From positions 1 through 5,741 of the forward strand of contig JAGSPQ010000278.1 of NCBI GenBank assembly GCA_018262385.1: DNA of 5,741 bases, in the 5' to 3' direction. Numbering within the stretch: the first letter of the stretch is position 1; each line of letters starts with the position of its first letter. This document shows positions 5,715 to 5,741 of the stretch, piece by piece. The DNA comes from Myxococcaceae bacterium. Lineage in GTDB: Bacteria; Myxococcota; Myxococcia; Myxococcales; Myxococcaceae. The notes under the pieces are model-generated. The model was not told the DNA's origin. It searched no databases and was given only the letters and a program-made list of their open reading frames with translations. The position numbers were made by a program, and so were the translations under genes.

Positions 5715-5741
5715 CTCGCGCGAGTTCTCTCTCGGGTCGCG

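Overview
The window is GC-rich, with strongly G/C-biased third codon positions. It looks like a chromosomal segment of a high-GC Gram-negative bacterium. Myxococcota or a related former deltaproteobacterium is my best guess, based on the combination of a stand-alone PilZ protein, a membrane-anchored HdrD-like Fe-S oxidoreductase and an orphan AAA+ ATPase with a winged-helix front. This is an inference from gene content, not a measurement. I see no tRNA, rRNA, CRISPR array, insertion sequence or phage gene.

There are six genes in three groups. (1) Left, minus strand: a 109-residue PilZ (c-di-GMP receptor type) protein, followed 13 nt later by a GTG-started single-pass membrane protein that runs off the left edge. 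(2) Middle, plus strand: a 724-residue membrane-bound Fe-S oxidoreductase, most like the electron-transferring-flavoprotein:menaquinone oxidoreductases (EMO). Its stop overlaps the start of a Bcp/PrxQ-type peroxiredoxin (TGATG). (3) Right, minus strand: an AAA+ ATPase whose reading frame is open to the right edge, followed after 61 nt by an OsmC-family peroxidase. The minus-strand PilZ gene and the plus-strand oxidoreductase gene diverge from a 196-nt intergenic region. The peroxiredoxin and OsmC genes converge with no bases between their stop codons, and a 17-nt near-perfect palindrome lies over that junction.

A plausible reading is that the middle of the window is a redox unit. The Fe-S protein would pass electrons from a soluble flavoprotein donor to the membrane quinone pool. 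The coupled peroxiredoxin, and OsmC on the other strand, would remove peroxides and organic hydroperoxides. The PilZ/membrane-protein pair and the AAA+ ATPase have no visible functional tie to this unit. I found no clear evidence of an entirely new system. The points most worth checking are the overlapping peroxiredoxin/OsmC ends, the oxidoreductase-peroxiredoxin coupling, the dyad in front of the PilZ gene, and the uncharacterised ATPase.
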